Positions 36,255-45,042 are shown, counted from the stretch's first letter. The stretch is 64,000 nt of DNA from Streptomyces inusitatus (GCF_014651115.1 NZ_BMWG01000001.1:124001-188000); one strand, 5' to 3'. The notes: generated by a model from the sequence alone, not told the origin. A program made the numbers and translations.

Positions 36255-38726
36255 ATGGCATTCAATCACTTACCAGCAGCCATGCACGACGCCTTGGGAC
36301 CATTGTCCGTCACACCAGTGACACACTCGGTGCCGATGGCCAGGAATCTCCGTCCCAGACGACCCCCCGAGAGCGGGGAAACCCGCCCCACTCCCGGTGA
36401 GGTCCTCGACCGGCTCGCCGCAGGGGCGGGCCGGGCCGCGCGCATCACTCATACGGAGCACTTGCCCCCCAGGCAGGGCCGCCATGCCGTCTGGCCGCAC
36501 CGCATCCGCCCAGAAGTGATCAACGCCATTCGACTGGCGGGGGTCGAGCACCCCTGGGCCCACCAGAGCGCCGCCGCCGAGCACGCCCTGGACGGCGAGT
36601 CGGTCGTCATCGCCACCGGCACCGCCTCGGGCAAGTCGCTGGCCTATCTGGCCCCCGTCCTCAGCACCCTCCTGGACGGCTCCGAGGCCCCGAACGGGCG
36701 CGGCGCGACCGCCCTCTACCTCGCCCCGACCAAGGCGCTCGCCGCCGACCAGTGCCGCGCCGTGAAAGATCTCGCCGCGCCGCTGGGCAACCGCGTCCGC
36801 CCGGCGGTCTACGACGGCGACACCCCGGTCGAGGAACGCGAATGGGTCCGGCAGTACGCCACCTATGTCCTGACCAACCCCGACATGCTGCACCGCGGGA
36901 TACTGCCCTCCCACCCCCGCTGGTCCTCCTTCCTGCGCTCCCTGCGCTATGTCGTCATCGACGAGTGCCACACCTACCGGGGCGTCTTCGGCTCCCACGT
37001 CGCCCAGGTGCTGCGCCGGCTGCGCCGGATATGCGCCCGCTACGGGGCGGATCCCGTCTTCCTCCTCGCCTCCGCCACCGCGGCCGAGCCCGCCTCGGCG
37101 GCCGGCCGGCTCACCGGGCTGACCGTCCACGAGGTCTCCGACGACGCCTCCCCGCGCGGCGAACTCGTCTTCGCCCTCTGGGAGCCCCCGCTCACCGAGC
37201 TGCACGGCGAGAAGGGCGCCCCCGTGCGCCGTACCGCCACCGCGGAGACCGCCGACCTCCTCACCGATCTGACCGTCCAGGGCGTCCGCACGGTGGCGTT
37301 CGTGCGCTCCCGCAGGGGAGCCGAGCTGATCGCCCTGATCGCCAGGGAACGCCTGGCCGAGGTGGACCGCTCACTGCCCGGGCGGGTCGCGGCCTACCGG
37401 GGCGGCTATCTGCCCGAGGAACGCAGGGCCCTGGAGCGCGCCCTGCACTCCGGGGAGCTGCTGGGGCTCGCCGCCACCACCGCCCTGGAGCTGGGCGTCG
37501 ACGTCTCCGGCCTGGACGCGGTGCTGATCGCCGGATATCCCGGCACCCGGGCCTCCCTGTGGCAGCAGGCGGGCCGCGCGGGCCGCTCCGGGCAGGGCGC
37601 CCTGGCCGTCCTCGTCGCCCGCGACGACCCGCTGGACACCTTCCTCGTCCACCACCCCGAAGCGCTGTTCCAGCAGCCGGTGGAGTCCACCGTCCTCGAT
37701 CCGGACAACCCCTACGTCCTCGCCCCCCATCTGTGCGCCGCCGCCGCGGAGCTGCCGCTCACCGAAGCCGATCTGGAGCTGTTCGGCCCGGCGGCCGCAG
37801 GACTCATGCCCCAGCTGGAGTCCGCCGGGCTGCTGCGCCGCCGCGCCACGGGCTGGCACTGGACCCGCCGGGAGCGGGCCGCCGACCTCGCCGACATCCG
37901 GGGCGGCGGCGGCCGGCCGGTCCAGATCGTCGAGGAGGCCACCGGCCGGCTGCTCGGCACGGTCGACGAGGCGGCCTCGCACACCGCCGTCCACGAGGGG
38001 GCCGTCCATCTCCACCAGGGCCATACCTATCTGGTCAGACGGCTGGACCTGGAGGACTCGGTGGCCCTGGTGGAGGAGGCCGTGCCGCCGTACTCCACCA
38101 CCGCCCGCGACGTGACCTCCGTCTCCGTGCTCGAAACCGACATCGAGCTCCCGTGGGGCGAGGGCCGCCTCTGCTACGGCTCCGTCGAAGTCACCAACCA
38201 GGTCGTCTCCTTCCTCCGCCGCAAGCTCGTCACCGGCGAGGTGCTCGGCGAGACCAAACTCGACCTGCCGCCCCGCACCCTGCGCACCCGGGCCGTGTGG
38301 TGGACGGTGAGCGAGGCGCAGTTGGACGCCGCCCGGGTGAACCCGGAGCAGCTGGGCGGGGCCCTGCACGCCGCCGAGCACGCCTCGATCGGGATGCTCC
38401 CGCTCTTCGCCACCTGCGACCGCTGGGACATCGGCGGGGTGTCCGTGCCGCTCCACCCGGACACCGCGCTCCCCACGGTCTTCGTGTACGACGGCCATCC
38501 CGGCGGCGCGGGCTTCGCCGAACGGGCCTTCCACACGGCCCGCGAGTGGCTCACCGCGACCCGCGAGGCGATCGCGGTCTGCGAGTGCGAGGCCGGCTGC
38601 CCCTCCTGCGTCCAGTCCCCGAAGTGCGGCAACGGCAATGAGCCCCTGCACAAACGGGCGGCGGTGCGGCTCCTCACCGAGCTGCTGCGGGGCGCGGAGA
38701 GCACCCCCGGCACCGCCGACGGCTGA
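36255..38726 (+). CDS. DEAD/DEAH-box helicase with DUF1998 C-terminus (MrfA-like)
   Basis: 823 residues. Motif I ATGTASGKSLAYLAPVL (120-136), Ia LAPTKALAADQ, II VVIDECHTYRGVFGSHV (about 233-249), III SATAAEP, IV VRTVAFVRSRRGAELI, V ATTALELGVDVSGLDAVLIAGYPG, VI QQAGRAGRSGQGALAV. The C-terminal domain has four cysteines in CECEAGCPSCVQSPKCGNGNE (about 776-796), the signature of MrfA-type helicases, which in Bacillus excise mitomycin lesions. A DNA repair role is likely. ATG 36255 has no strong ribosome site and the first 40 residues are weakly conserved in style. It is divergent from bldG and convergent with the tad operon. Confidence 0.9.
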   Translation: MAFNHLPAAMHDALGPLSVTPVTHSVPMARNLRPRRPPESGETRPTPGEVLDRLAAGAGRAARITHTEHLPPRQGRHAVWPHRIRPEVINAIRLAGVEHPWAHQSAAAEHALDGESVVIATGTASGKSLAYLAPVLSTLLDGSEAPNGRGATALYLAPTKALAADQCRAVKDLAAPLGNRVRPAVYDGDTPVEEREWVRQYATYVLTNPDMLHRGILPSHPRWSSFLRSLRYVVIDECHTYRGVFGSHVAQVLRRLRRICARYGADPVFLLASATAAEPASAAGRLTGLTVHEVSDDASPRGELVFALWEPPLTELHGEKGAPVRRTATAETADLLTDLTVQGVRTVAFVRSRRGAELIALIARERLAEVDRSLPGRVAAYRGGYLPEERRALERALHSGELLGLAATTALELGVDVSGLDAVLIAGYPGTRASLWQQAGRAGRSGQGALAVLVARDDPLDTFLVHHPEALFQQPVESTVLDPDNPYVLAPHLCAAAAELPLTEADLELFGPAAAGLMPQLESAGLLRRRATGWHWTRRERAADLADIRGGGGRPVQIVEEATGRLLGTVDEAASHTAVHEGAVHLHQGHTYLVRRLDLEDSVALVEEAVPPYSTTARDVTSVSVLETDIELPWGEGRLCYGSVEVTNQVVSFLRRKLVTGEVLGETKLDLPPRTLRTRAVWWTVSEAQLDAARVNPEQLGGALHAAEHASIGMLPLFATCDRWDIGGVSVPLHPDTALPTVFVYDGHPGGAGFAERAFHTAREWLTATREAIAVCECEAGCPSCVQSPKCGNGNEPLHKRAAVRLLTELLRGAESTPGTADG

Positions 38727-38763
38727 GACACCCCGTACCGCCCCGGAGTCCCCGCCGAAGCCG

Positions 38764-39188
38764 TCATACGCCGCGGTGCGGGCCCCGGGCGGATACGGAT
38801 GGCGGGGCTCCGGAGGGCGGGGCGTGCCGGGCGGGCCCGCGCGGGACGCGGCCCTCGGGGCGTAAGGGCCGAAGCTCACCGAGGCCGTCACCTCCGCGAT
38901 CTCCCCCCGCAGGGCGCACCGCACCGCCTCGGCGCCCTGCGCGTCCGCCACCTCGGCCGCCTTGGCGCAGGCGACGGCCTCGCCCAGGAGCGCGAGGTCG
39001 GCCGCGGCCAGGGCCGCCAGATCCGCCGCCGCGCCCGCCCGGTGGCGGGCCGCCACCGCCTGGCCCATGGCGAGCACGGCGGCGAACACCACGCACAGCG
39101 CCGTCGCCGCCACGGCCACCCACACCGTGGCCGAGCCCCGGTCCCCGCTCCGGCCGGACGTGCGCGCCGGGAGCCCGCGCCCGGTCAC
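38764..39188 (-). CDS. TadE/TadG-like (Rv3654c-type) pseudopilin-like protein; 3' end unclear
   Basis: Translation from GTG 39188 (GTGA overlap with the upstream stop) gives a short basic N-terminus and then GDRGSATVWVAVAATALCVV, the usual TadE/G-like start. AVLAMGQAVAARHRAGAAADLAALAAADLAL and a Cys pair (VACAKAAE, VRCALRG) follow. This is the helicase-type Flp TadE/G-like family next to tad genes. The reading frame has no stop near the expected 110-140 residues. It runs on antisense through the helicase gene to 37371. A stop in the +1 frame occurs at about 38764, which is used as the tentative end, so a frameshift or stop loss is likely. Last gene of the tad operon. Confidence 0.55.
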
Positions 39189-39601
39189 GGCCCGGCCCCC
39201 GCCGGGACGGAGCCGACCGTGTCCTCCGCGAGGGCGACCGCCTCTTCGGTCAGGGTCAGCGCCAGGGCGTCCGGTCCCGGAACCGCCGCCGCCACGGTGA
39301 CCCGCCACAGGTCCCCCGTCCGCCGCAGGGTGACCTCGGCCCCCGCCGGAGCGGCCGAGCGGGCCGCCGCGAGCACATCGGCGTGCGGCTCGGACCGGGC
39401 CGCCGCCCGGGCCCCGGCGCGGGCCGCGTCGACGCACTGGATCTGCGCCGAGGCCGCCGTCAGCGCCCACACCAGCGCCATGGTGAAGGCCACCAGGGCG
39501 GGGAGCGCGACGGCGGCCTCCGCCGTCACCGACCCCCGCTCCTCCCCCAGCCGGCGCGAGGCCACTCGGCCCTGCCCGCGGCGGCGCTCAGAACCGCGCA
39601 T
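39185..39601 (-). CDS. TadE-like pilus assembly protein
   Basis: 138 residues. Basic leader (MRGSERRRGQGRVASRRLGE) followed by RGSVTAEAAVALPALVAFTM and a long hydrophobic helix, the TadE-like domain with the conserved Glu of the pseudopilin cleavage region (TAEAA). The remaining 85 residues are extracytoplasmic. It probably forms minor pseudopilins of the Flp system. It overlaps the pilin gene by 14 bases and the next gene by 4 (GTGA), so translation is coupled. Confidence 0.8.
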   Translation of the reverse strand: MRGSERRRGQGRVASRRLGEERGSVTAEAAVALPALVAFTMALVWALTAASAQIQCVDAARAGARAAARSEPHADVLAAARSAAPAGAEVTLRRTGDLWRVTVAAAVPGPDALALTLTEEAVALAEDTVGSVPAGAGP

Positions 39602-39800
39602 CGAGCGCCTGCCCGATCAGCGATTCGAGCGCACCCGAGACCGCCCCACTGGTGACGATCTTGTACAGAACGGCGGCGAAGGCACACGCGGCGATCGTCC
39701 CCATCGCGTACTCGGACGTGGTCATCCCCGCGTCCCCTCGGCCGCGGAGCGACCAGCCGCCCAGCCGTCCGCGCCACCGCTTGAGCAATGGACTCATCAT
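39588..39800 (-). CDS. Flp pilin-like small protein (DUF4244 type)
   Basis: 70 residues from ATG 39800, with GGAGG five bases upstream. A basic stretch (KRWRGRLGGWSLRGRGD) precedes AGMTTSEYAMGTIAACAFAAV and VLYKIVTSGAVSGAL. The Gly/Met-Thr-Thr-Ser-Glu-Tyr order matches the prepilin peptidase site of Flp pilins (Glu at +5 style, then Tyr). The mature pilin would be about 45 residues. It is the probable major subunit of the locus. Confidence 0.85.
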   Translation of the reverse strand: MMSPLLKRWRGRLGGWSLRGRGDAGMTTSEYAMGTIAACAFAAVLYKIVTSGAVSGALESLIGQALDARF

Positions 39801-39821
39801 GAAAACCTCCAAGAATTCCGC

Positions 39822-40592
39822 TTATCGACCGTTCAGCAGTCCTTCGGCGAGCCCGATCACCACGGGGGCAACCCCGACCGCCAGGAACGCGGGGAGAAAG
39901 CACAGCCCCACCGGAGCGGTGATCAGGACCTGTGCCCTGCGGCCCCGGGCCACGGCCGCGCGCGCCCGGTCCGCCCGCAGACGGTGGGCCAGCCGGGAGA
40001 CCGGCTCGGCCGCCGGAGCCCCCGTGGCTCCCGCCCGCTCCAGGCAGCGGGCCAGCTCCGCCGCGCCCGGTATCCGGGCGAACGAGGCCCAGGCCCGTGC
40101 CGGTTCGCCGCCGAGCCGCAGCTCCGCTGCCGTCTGTGACAGCCGTTCGCCGACCGGGCCGCCCAGTGCCTCGCCGACCGCCTCCGCCGCCTCGCGCGGG
40201 CCCGCCCCGGCCGCCAGACAGGCCGCCAGCAGATCCGCCGCGAGCGGCAGCCGGGGGTCCTCGGCCGGCTCTTCGTCCGGGACCGGCGGCCGGGACCGGA
40301 GCCGACGCCGTACCCCGTAGGCGGCGATGAACCCCACGGCGACGCCGAGCGCCCCTTCGACGAGGACGCATCCGACGATCAGCGCGCCCAGGGGAGGGGC
40401 CCACGCACGGACTCCCGCCCGGTACTCGGGCCACCGCCGACGGCGGGCGCGCACCACCCCGAGCAGTGCCGCACCACGCCCGCGCGTCCGACGTCTCCCC
40501 CGCAGCGCGGCGACCCCGAGGCCCAGCAGAACCATCACGGCGAGCATCAGCACCGCCACCGCGGGCCGGTGCGCGATCTCCCCGGCCGTCAC
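39822..40592 (-). CDS. tadC: TadC-like membrane platform protein (type II secretion F family)
   Basis: 256 residues from GTG 40592, with an AAGGGAGGG site. An N-terminal membrane helix is followed by cytoplasmic Arg-rich segments, then the T2SSF domain (LPLAADLLAACLAAGAGPRE to RCLERAGATGAPAAEPVSRL). The C-terminal membrane helix is ITAPVGLCFLPAFLAVGV. It forms the inner-membrane platform with TadB. GTGA overlap with tadB upstream; 21 bases to the pilin gene. Confidence 0.85.
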   Translation of the reverse strand: MTAGEIAHRPAVAVLMLAVMVLLGLGVAALRGRRRTRGRGAALLGVVRARRRRWPEYRAGVRAWAPPLGALIVGCVLVEGALGVAVGFIAAYGVRRRLRSRPPVPDEEPAEDPRLPLAADLLAACLAAGAGPREAAEAVGEALGGPVGERLSQTAAELRLGGEPARAWASFARIPGAAELARCLERAGATGAPAAEPVSRLAHRLRADRARAAVARGRRAQVLITAPVGLCFLPAFLAVGVAPVVIGLAEGLLNGR

Positions 40593-41437
40593 CGCCGCCC
40601 TCCCTTGATGATCCGTGCGGCCCAGCACACCCCGGCGGCCTCCAGGGCCCCGCCGGCCAGCAGGCACAGCAGGCCGGCCGGGGTGTGGAACAGGACTCTC
40701 AGCGGATCGGCCCCCAGGGCCCCGCCCATGGCTAGGCCGACCGCGGGAAGCAGCGCCAGCAGACCGACGGTCGACCGGGCCCCGGCCAGCTGGCTCCGCA
40801 GATCCTCCCGCCGGTCACGGTCGGCCAGCAGTGCCGCCTCCAGCCGGTCGAGCCCGGCCGCCAGACCGGCCCCGCCCTCCACGGCCACCCGCCAGCAGGC
40901 CGCGACTCCCGCCAGGCCGTCCGCGCCCGGCTCCCGGGCCGCGCCCCGCAGCGCCTGCGGCACATCGCCCCCGAACCGGGCCGCCGCCGTCACCGCGGCC
41001 TCCCCGGCCCCCAGGGCCCGGGTGTTCACGGCGGCCCAGATCAGGGCCTGTGCGGGCTGGAGCCCGGCCCTCAGCTCGCCGGCGACCGCTCCGCACAGGG
41101 CGACGACCGCCTCGGCCCTGCGCTCGCTCTCCCTCGCCCGCCGGACCGCCTTCAGCCGCCGCCCCACCAGCGGCACCGCCACGGCCCCGGCGATCAGCGG
41201 CAGCACCGACTCGCCCAGCACCGCCAGAACCAGCGCCACCGGCACGCACAGCCACTCCCGACGGGTCCGCACCGCCGACAGCAGCCGCTCCCAGGTCCAC
41301 CACGGATCCGGCTCCGCCACCGCGCCGCCCGCGAGCAGCAGCCGCGCCCGCCCCCGCCCGCGGTCCCGGCCCGCCAGCAGCAACGCCGCCACCGCCGTGC
41401 ACCCCGCCGCCGCGTAGAGGGGATCCGGCGCGATCAC
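40589..41437 (-). CDS. tadB: TadB-like membrane platform protein (type II secretion F family)
   Basis: 282 residues from GTG 41437. N-terminal helix AAAGCTAVAALLLAG, central helices (EWLCVPVALVLAVLGESVLPLIAG), then the T2SSF domain VVALCGAVAGELRAGLQPAQAL to AACWRVAVEGGAGLAAGLDRLE. C-terminal helices VGLLALLPAVGLAMGGALGA and LLCLLAGGALEAAGVCWAA follow. It pairs with TadC as the Flp assembly platform. Four-base GTGA overlaps on both sides show tight coupling with tadA and tadC. Confidence 0.85.
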   Translation of the reverse strand: MIAPDPLYAAAGCTAVAALLLAGRDRGRGRARLLLAGGAVAEPDPWWTWERLLSAVRTRREWLCVPVALVLAVLGESVLPLIAGAVAVPLVGRRLKAVRRARESERRAEAVVALCGAVAGELRAGLQPAQALIWAAVNTRALGAGEAAVTAAARFGGDVPQALRGAAREPGADGLAGVAACWRVAVEGGAGLAAGLDRLEAALLADRDRREDLRSQLAGARSTVGLLALLPAVGLAMGGALGADPLRVLFHTPAGLLCLLAGGALEAAGVCWAARIIKGGRR

Positions 41438-42582
41438 CGAGCCCCTCCCGTCAGCCGCCGCAGCCTCTCCCAGCCCCGCTCGCGGACGAACGCCTCCGCT
41501 CCCCACCGCAGCGCGGGAACGGTGCGCACCAGCCCCGCCGCGTCCCGCTCCAGGACGTGCAGCTCGGCGATGCGCCGTCGGCCGTCCCGATCGCGCACCA
41601 GGTGGATCACCACCGAGACCGCCGCCGCCAGCTGGCTGTGGAGCGCGGCCCGGTCGAGCCCGGCGGCCGTGCCGAGCGCCTCCAACCGGGCCGGGACGTC
41701 GGCCGCGGCATTCGCGTGGACCGTGCCGCAGCCTCCTTCGTGGCCGGTGTTGAGAGCGGCCAGGAGTTCGGTGACCTCCGGTCCCCTGACCTCTCCGACG
41801 ACCAGCCGGTCCGGTCGCATCCTCAGGGCCTGGCGGACCAGGTCCCGCAGGGTCACCCGGCCCGCGCCCTCCTGGTTCGCCGCGCGCGACTCCATCCGCA
41901 CCACATGGGGGTGCTCGGGCCGCAGCTCCGCCGAGTCCTCGGCGAGCACGATCCGCTCCCGCTCCCCCACGAGCCCGAGCAGTGCCGCCAGGAGGGTGGT
42001 CTTGCCGGTGCCGGTGCCGCCGCTGACCAGATACGAGAGCCGGGCCTCGACCAGGGCCCGCAGCACCCGGGCGCCGCCCGGCGGCACCGTCCCCGCCGCC
42101 GTGAGCTCCTCCATCGAGAACGCCCGGGGCCGCACCACCCGCAGCGACAGACAGGTCGAGCCGACCGCCACCGGAGGAATCACGGCGTGCATCCGGGTGC
42201 CGTCCGGCAGCCGGGCGTCCACCCAGGGCCGGGCGTCGTCCAGCCGCCGCTCCGCCACGGCGGCGAGCCGCTGGGCGAGCCGGCGCACCGCCGCCGCGTC
42301 CGTGAAGGTCACACCGGCGGGCTCCAGGCCGCGCCCCCGGTCCACCCACACCCGGTCGGGCGCGGACACCAGCACGTCCGTCACGGACGGATCGGCGAGC
42401 AGCGGTTCCAGCGGGCCGGTCCCCACCAGCTCGCACCGCAGCCGCTCGGTACCGCCGAGGATTTCGGTGTCGCCGAGCAGCCGGCCCTGCGCCCGCAGGG
42501 CCGCCGCGACCCGTGCCGGGGTGGGCTCGGCCCCGCTCTCCGCGAGCCGCTGCCGCACGGCGTCCAGCAGTCCGGTGTTCAT
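41434..42582 (-). CDS. tadA: TadA/CpaF-family secretion ATPase
   Basis: 382 residues. N-terminal ELVGTGPLEPLLADPSVTDV, then the PilT/VirB11 core: Walker A YLVSGGTGTGKTTLLAALLG (about 187-206), Asp box IVLAEDSAELRP, Walker B RMRPDRLVVGEVRG and His box LNTGHEGGCGTVHANAA. It would power Flp pilus assembly at the inner membrane. ATGA overlap with the upstream tadZ-like gene and GTGA overlap with tadB. Confidence 0.92.
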   Translation of the reverse strand: MNTGLLDAVRQRLAESGAEPTPARVAAALRAQGRLLGDTEILGGTERLRCELVGTGPLEPLLADPSVTDVLVSAPDRVWVDRGRGLEPAGVTFTDAAAVRRLAQRLAAVAERRLDDARPWVDARLPDGTRMHAVIPPVAVGSTCLSLRVVRPRAFSMEELTAAGTVPPGGARVLRALVEARLSYLVSGGTGTGKTTLLAALLGLVGERERIVLAEDSAELRPEHPHVVRMESRAANQEGAGRVTLRDLVRQALRMRPDRLVVGEVRGPEVTELLAALNTGHEGGCGTVHANAAADVPARLEALGTAAGLDRAALHSQLAAAVSVVIHLVRDRDGRRRIAELHVLERDAAGLVRTVPALRWGAEAFVRERGWERLRRLTGGAR

Positions 42583-43688
42583 GAGGCCACGCCCCCGGCC
42601 AGCGCCCGGTCCCAGAAGGCGGCGCAGAACCGGGCCAGCGGCCCCCCGGGCGGGCCCGGGGGCACCGCCCCGTCCCGCATCTCGGGCGACAGGGTCTCCC
42701 AGGGCAGCTCACCGGCGAGCGGAAGGCCCAGCGAGGCGGCGACCCAGCCGTCGTCCAGCCCTGAGGCGTAAGGGCCGCGCGCCACCACGCGCAGATCCTG
42801 GAGAACCATTCCGACCACGGACGCCACCCGGTTGGCCGCGGCGACCGACCGCAGCTCGCCCGGCACCACCAGCAGTCCGAGATCGAGCTGGGCCAGCGCC
42901 TCCGCCACGCCCTCGTCCACCCGGCGCGGCAGATCGACCACGACCACCCCGCCGCGCCTGCGGGCCGCCGCCAGCACCGAACGCATCGCCTCCGGCGGGA
43001 CCAGCACCGAATCACCGCGGTCCCAGCTGAGCACCCGCATCTGATGCAGTTCGGGCAGCGACTCCTCCAGCGCGCCGCCCGCCACTCGTCCCTTGGAGGC
43101 GGCGAAATCAGGCCATCGCCTTCCCTCGGCCCGCTCCCCGCCGAGCAGCACATCGATGCCTCCGCCGAGCGGGTCGCCGTCGATCAGCATGGTGCGGCGG
43201 CCCGCGCGGGCCGCCGTCACCGCGAGGGCGCAGGCGAGGGTGGACGCGCCCGCCCCGCCCCGGCCGCCCATCACACCGACCGTCAGCGCCTGTTCGCCGA
43301 CGCCCTCGGCCGCGTCCGCGATCCGATCGACCAGCCAGCGCTCCGCGTCGGGCAGCCGGAGCACCCCGTCGGCCCCGATCTCCACGGCGAGCCGCCAGAC
43401 GTCCGGGTCGTCCTGTTCGCGCCCCACCAGCAGCACACCTCGCCTGCGGGCGGCTCCCCGGCAGCGCGCCGCGGCGTCGTCCCCGACGAGGACCAGCGGG
43501 GCGCTCTCCCAGCTCCCCCGCCCCTCCGGCACGGAGTGATGGACCTCCGGCTCGGCTCCCGCGGCGGCGCACAGGCGCAAGAGATCGTCGAGAAGCTCCA
43601 CATCCTCGGTGACGATCAGAGGTCCGGTCCGCCGCTCCTCGGCAGCCGGCGCACCCTTCGACCTGATAGATCCAGCCACGATCCCCAC
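42579..43688 (-). CDS. TadZ/CpaE-like (septum-site Ssd, Rv3660c-type) ParA-family protein
   Basis: 369 residues. An N-terminal receiver-like domain (PLIVTEDVELLDDLLRLCAA) precedes a MinD/ParA-type ATPase: VGVMGGRGGAGASTLACALA (deviant Walker A, with Gly-Ala in place of the signature Lys), TMLIDGDPLGGGIDVLLGGE and VVVVDLPRRVDE. In the tad context it positions the pilus machine. The M. tuberculosis homologue Ssd is reported to affect septum formation. GTG 43688 is used; GTG 43679, with a G-rich site before it, is an alternative. First gene of the seven-gene tad operon, divergent from the HAD gene. Confidence 0.85.
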   Translation of the reverse strand: MGIVAGSIRSKGAPAAEERRTGPLIVTEDVELLDDLLRLCAAAGAEPEVHHSVPEGRGSWESAPLVLVGDDAAARCRGAARRRGVLLVGREQDDPDVWRLAVEIGADGVLRLPDAERWLVDRIADAAEGVGEQALTVGVMGGRGGAGASTLACALAVTAARAGRRTMLIDGDPLGGGIDVLLGGERAEGRRWPDFAASKGRVAGGALEESLPELHQMRVLSWDRGDSVLVPPEAMRSVLAAARRRGGVVVVDLPRRVDEGVAEALAQLDLGLLVVPGELRSVAAANRVASVVGMVLQDLRVVARGPYASGLDDGWVAASLGLPLAGELPWETLSPEMRDGAVPPGPPGGPLARFCAAFWDRALAGGVAS

Positions 43689-43763
43689 CCCCTGCTTAGC
43701 GCGATCCCGCTTCGTTACGAGATCGGTGATTCCTTGACTCCGCGAACTACGCGGCCGGAATCA

Positions 43764-43778
43764 CGGTGCCGTGCACCG
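43764..43778. promoter_or_regulatory. Perfect palindrome CGGTGC-CGT-GCACCG upstream of the tad operon
   Basis: A 6+6 perfect inverted repeat with a 3-base centre, 76 bases before the first tad gene. Candidate operator controlling pilus expression. Confidence 0.4.
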
Positions 43779-43806
43779 GGAAATCGTGTGGATCTTGCTG
43801 AAAAAC

Positions 43807-43826
43807 TGTGGACAAGCAACCGGTTG
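43807..43826 (-). promoter_or_regulatory. DnaA-box-like sequence with adjacent palindrome
   Basis: The minus strand reads TTGTCCACA at 43815-43807, a perfect match to the Streptomyces DnaA box. One base further lies CAACCGGTTG (43817-43826), a perfect 10-bp palindrome. A single box away from oriC could be regulatory. A perfect 9-mer match can also arise by chance. Confidence 0.4.
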
Positions 43827-43989
43827 TGAATATCCCGGTAACCCGGATCGGTGACTCCCACGCGCACCTCTTCCACTACGCACGGTGACGGTGCAGAGTG
43901 GTGGAAGGCCACCGCCGACGGTGGTCGAGAGAGCGGGGAGGGATCGCCATGGATCTCGTACGGAGCAAGAAAACGCGTCCGGACATGCG

Positions 43990-44022
43990 ACGACCCCCGC
44001 CGGGGGGGAGAGCGGGGGTCGT
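43990..44022. terminator. GC hairpin in the HAD 5' region
   Basis: Arms ACGACCCCCGC and complement (43990-44000, 44012-44022) with an 11-base G-rich loop. No T-run. It may be an attenuator-like structure or a barrier between the divergent transcripts rather than a true terminator. Confidence 0.4.
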
Positions 44023-44145
44023 CTCTCCGGCCGGCTCGGGGGGGGAGGAGCCGGACCGGGTTAGCACGGTCGCGAACGATCCGTGACTTCCATGGTGTAC
44101 CCGAGAGCCTTCTCAGGCAAACCCACACGCCCGGGCGTACACCGA

Positions 44146-45042
44146 ATGGCGGGCACCTATGCTCTGCTCGTGGATAACCACTCCTTGCCTCGCGCAGCCG
44201 CGTTCTTTGACCTGGACAAGACGGTCATTGCGAAGTCTTCGACGCTGACCTTCAGCAAGTCCTTCTACCAAGGCGGCCTGATCAACCGGCGGGCCGTACT
44301 GCGCACCGCCTATGCCCAGTTCGTTTTTCTCGCGGGCGGTGCCGACCACGACCAGATGGAACGGATGAGGGAGTACCTCTCCGCCCTCTGCAAGGGCTGG
44401 AACGTCCAGCAGGTGAAGGAGATCGTCGCCGAGACCCTGCACGATCTCATTGACCCGATCATCTATGACGAGGCCGCCTCCCTCATCGAGGAACACCACA
44501 CCGCGGGCCGCGATGTGGTCATCGTCTCCACCTCGGGAGCCGAGGTGGTCGAGCCGATCGGCGAACTGCTGGGCGCCGACCGGGTGGTCGCCACCCGCAT
44601 GGTGGTCGGCGACGACGGATGCTTCACCGGCGAGGTGGAGTACTACGCGTACGGGCCCACGAAGGCGGAGGCCATCAAGGAACTCGCCGAGTCCGAGGGA
44701 TACGACCTCTCCCGTTGTTACGCCTACAGCGACTCGGTCACCGATGTGCCGATGCTGGAATCCGTGGGTCATCCCTATGCCGTGAATCCGGACCGCGCAC
44801 TGCGCCGCGAGGCGAATACCCGAGAGTGGCCGGTTCTCGTCTTCAACCGTCCGGTCCGACTGAAGCAGCGGCTGCCCGCGTTCCCCATGCCGCCCCGGCC
44901 GGCCCTGGTGGCGGCGGCAGCGGTGGGCGCGGCCGCGGCCACCGCCGGACTGGTCTGGTACGCCAGCCGCCGACGCGGTGCGGCGGCCCAGGCCGCGGCG
45001 ACTGCACTGGACGGCCTGGCCCATCGCTTTGCCCGTATTTGA
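44146..45042 (+). CDS. HAD-IB family hydrolase (SerB-like, Rv3661-type)
   Basis: 298 residues from ATG 44146; GTG 44170 and ATG 44083 are alternatives and none has a strong ribosome site. HAD motif I AAFFDLDKTVIAKSS, motif II VVIVSTSGAEVVEP, motif III and IV GPTKAEAIKELAES and CYAYSDSVTDVPMLESVG. These are the complete set of a phosphoserine-phosphatase-like subfamily IB enzyme. The C-terminus has a membrane helix (ALVAAAAVGAAAATAGLVWYA) followed by RRRG, so it is probably membrane anchored with a cytoplasmic catalytic domain. The divergent position next to the tadZ-like gene is the same as Rv3661 next to Rv3660c. Substrate unknown. Confidence 0.85.
   Translation: MAGTYALLVDNHSLPRAAAFFDLDKTVIAKSSTLTFSKSFYQGGLINRRAVLRTAYAQFVFLAGGADHDQMERMREYLSALCKGWNVQQVKEIVAETLHDLIDPIIYDEAASLIEEHHTAGRDVVIVSTSGAEVVEPIGELLGADRVVATRMVVGDDGCFTGEVEYYAYGPTKAEAIKELAESEGYDLSRCYAYSDSVTDVPMLESVGHPYAVNPDRALRREANTREWPVLVFNRPVRLKQRLPAFPMPPRPALVAAAAVGAAAATAGLVWYASRRRGAAAQAAATALDGLAHRFARI

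Larger units (their letters stand above)
43689..44145. other. Divergent intergenic region between tad operon and HAD gene
   Basis: 457 bases without a gene. They hold a 15-bp palindrome, a DnaA-box-like 9-mer with an adjacent 10-bp palindrome, and an 11-bp G/C hairpin at 43990-44022. Both promoters must lie here. No clear -35/-10 pair was recognised. Confidence 0.6.
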
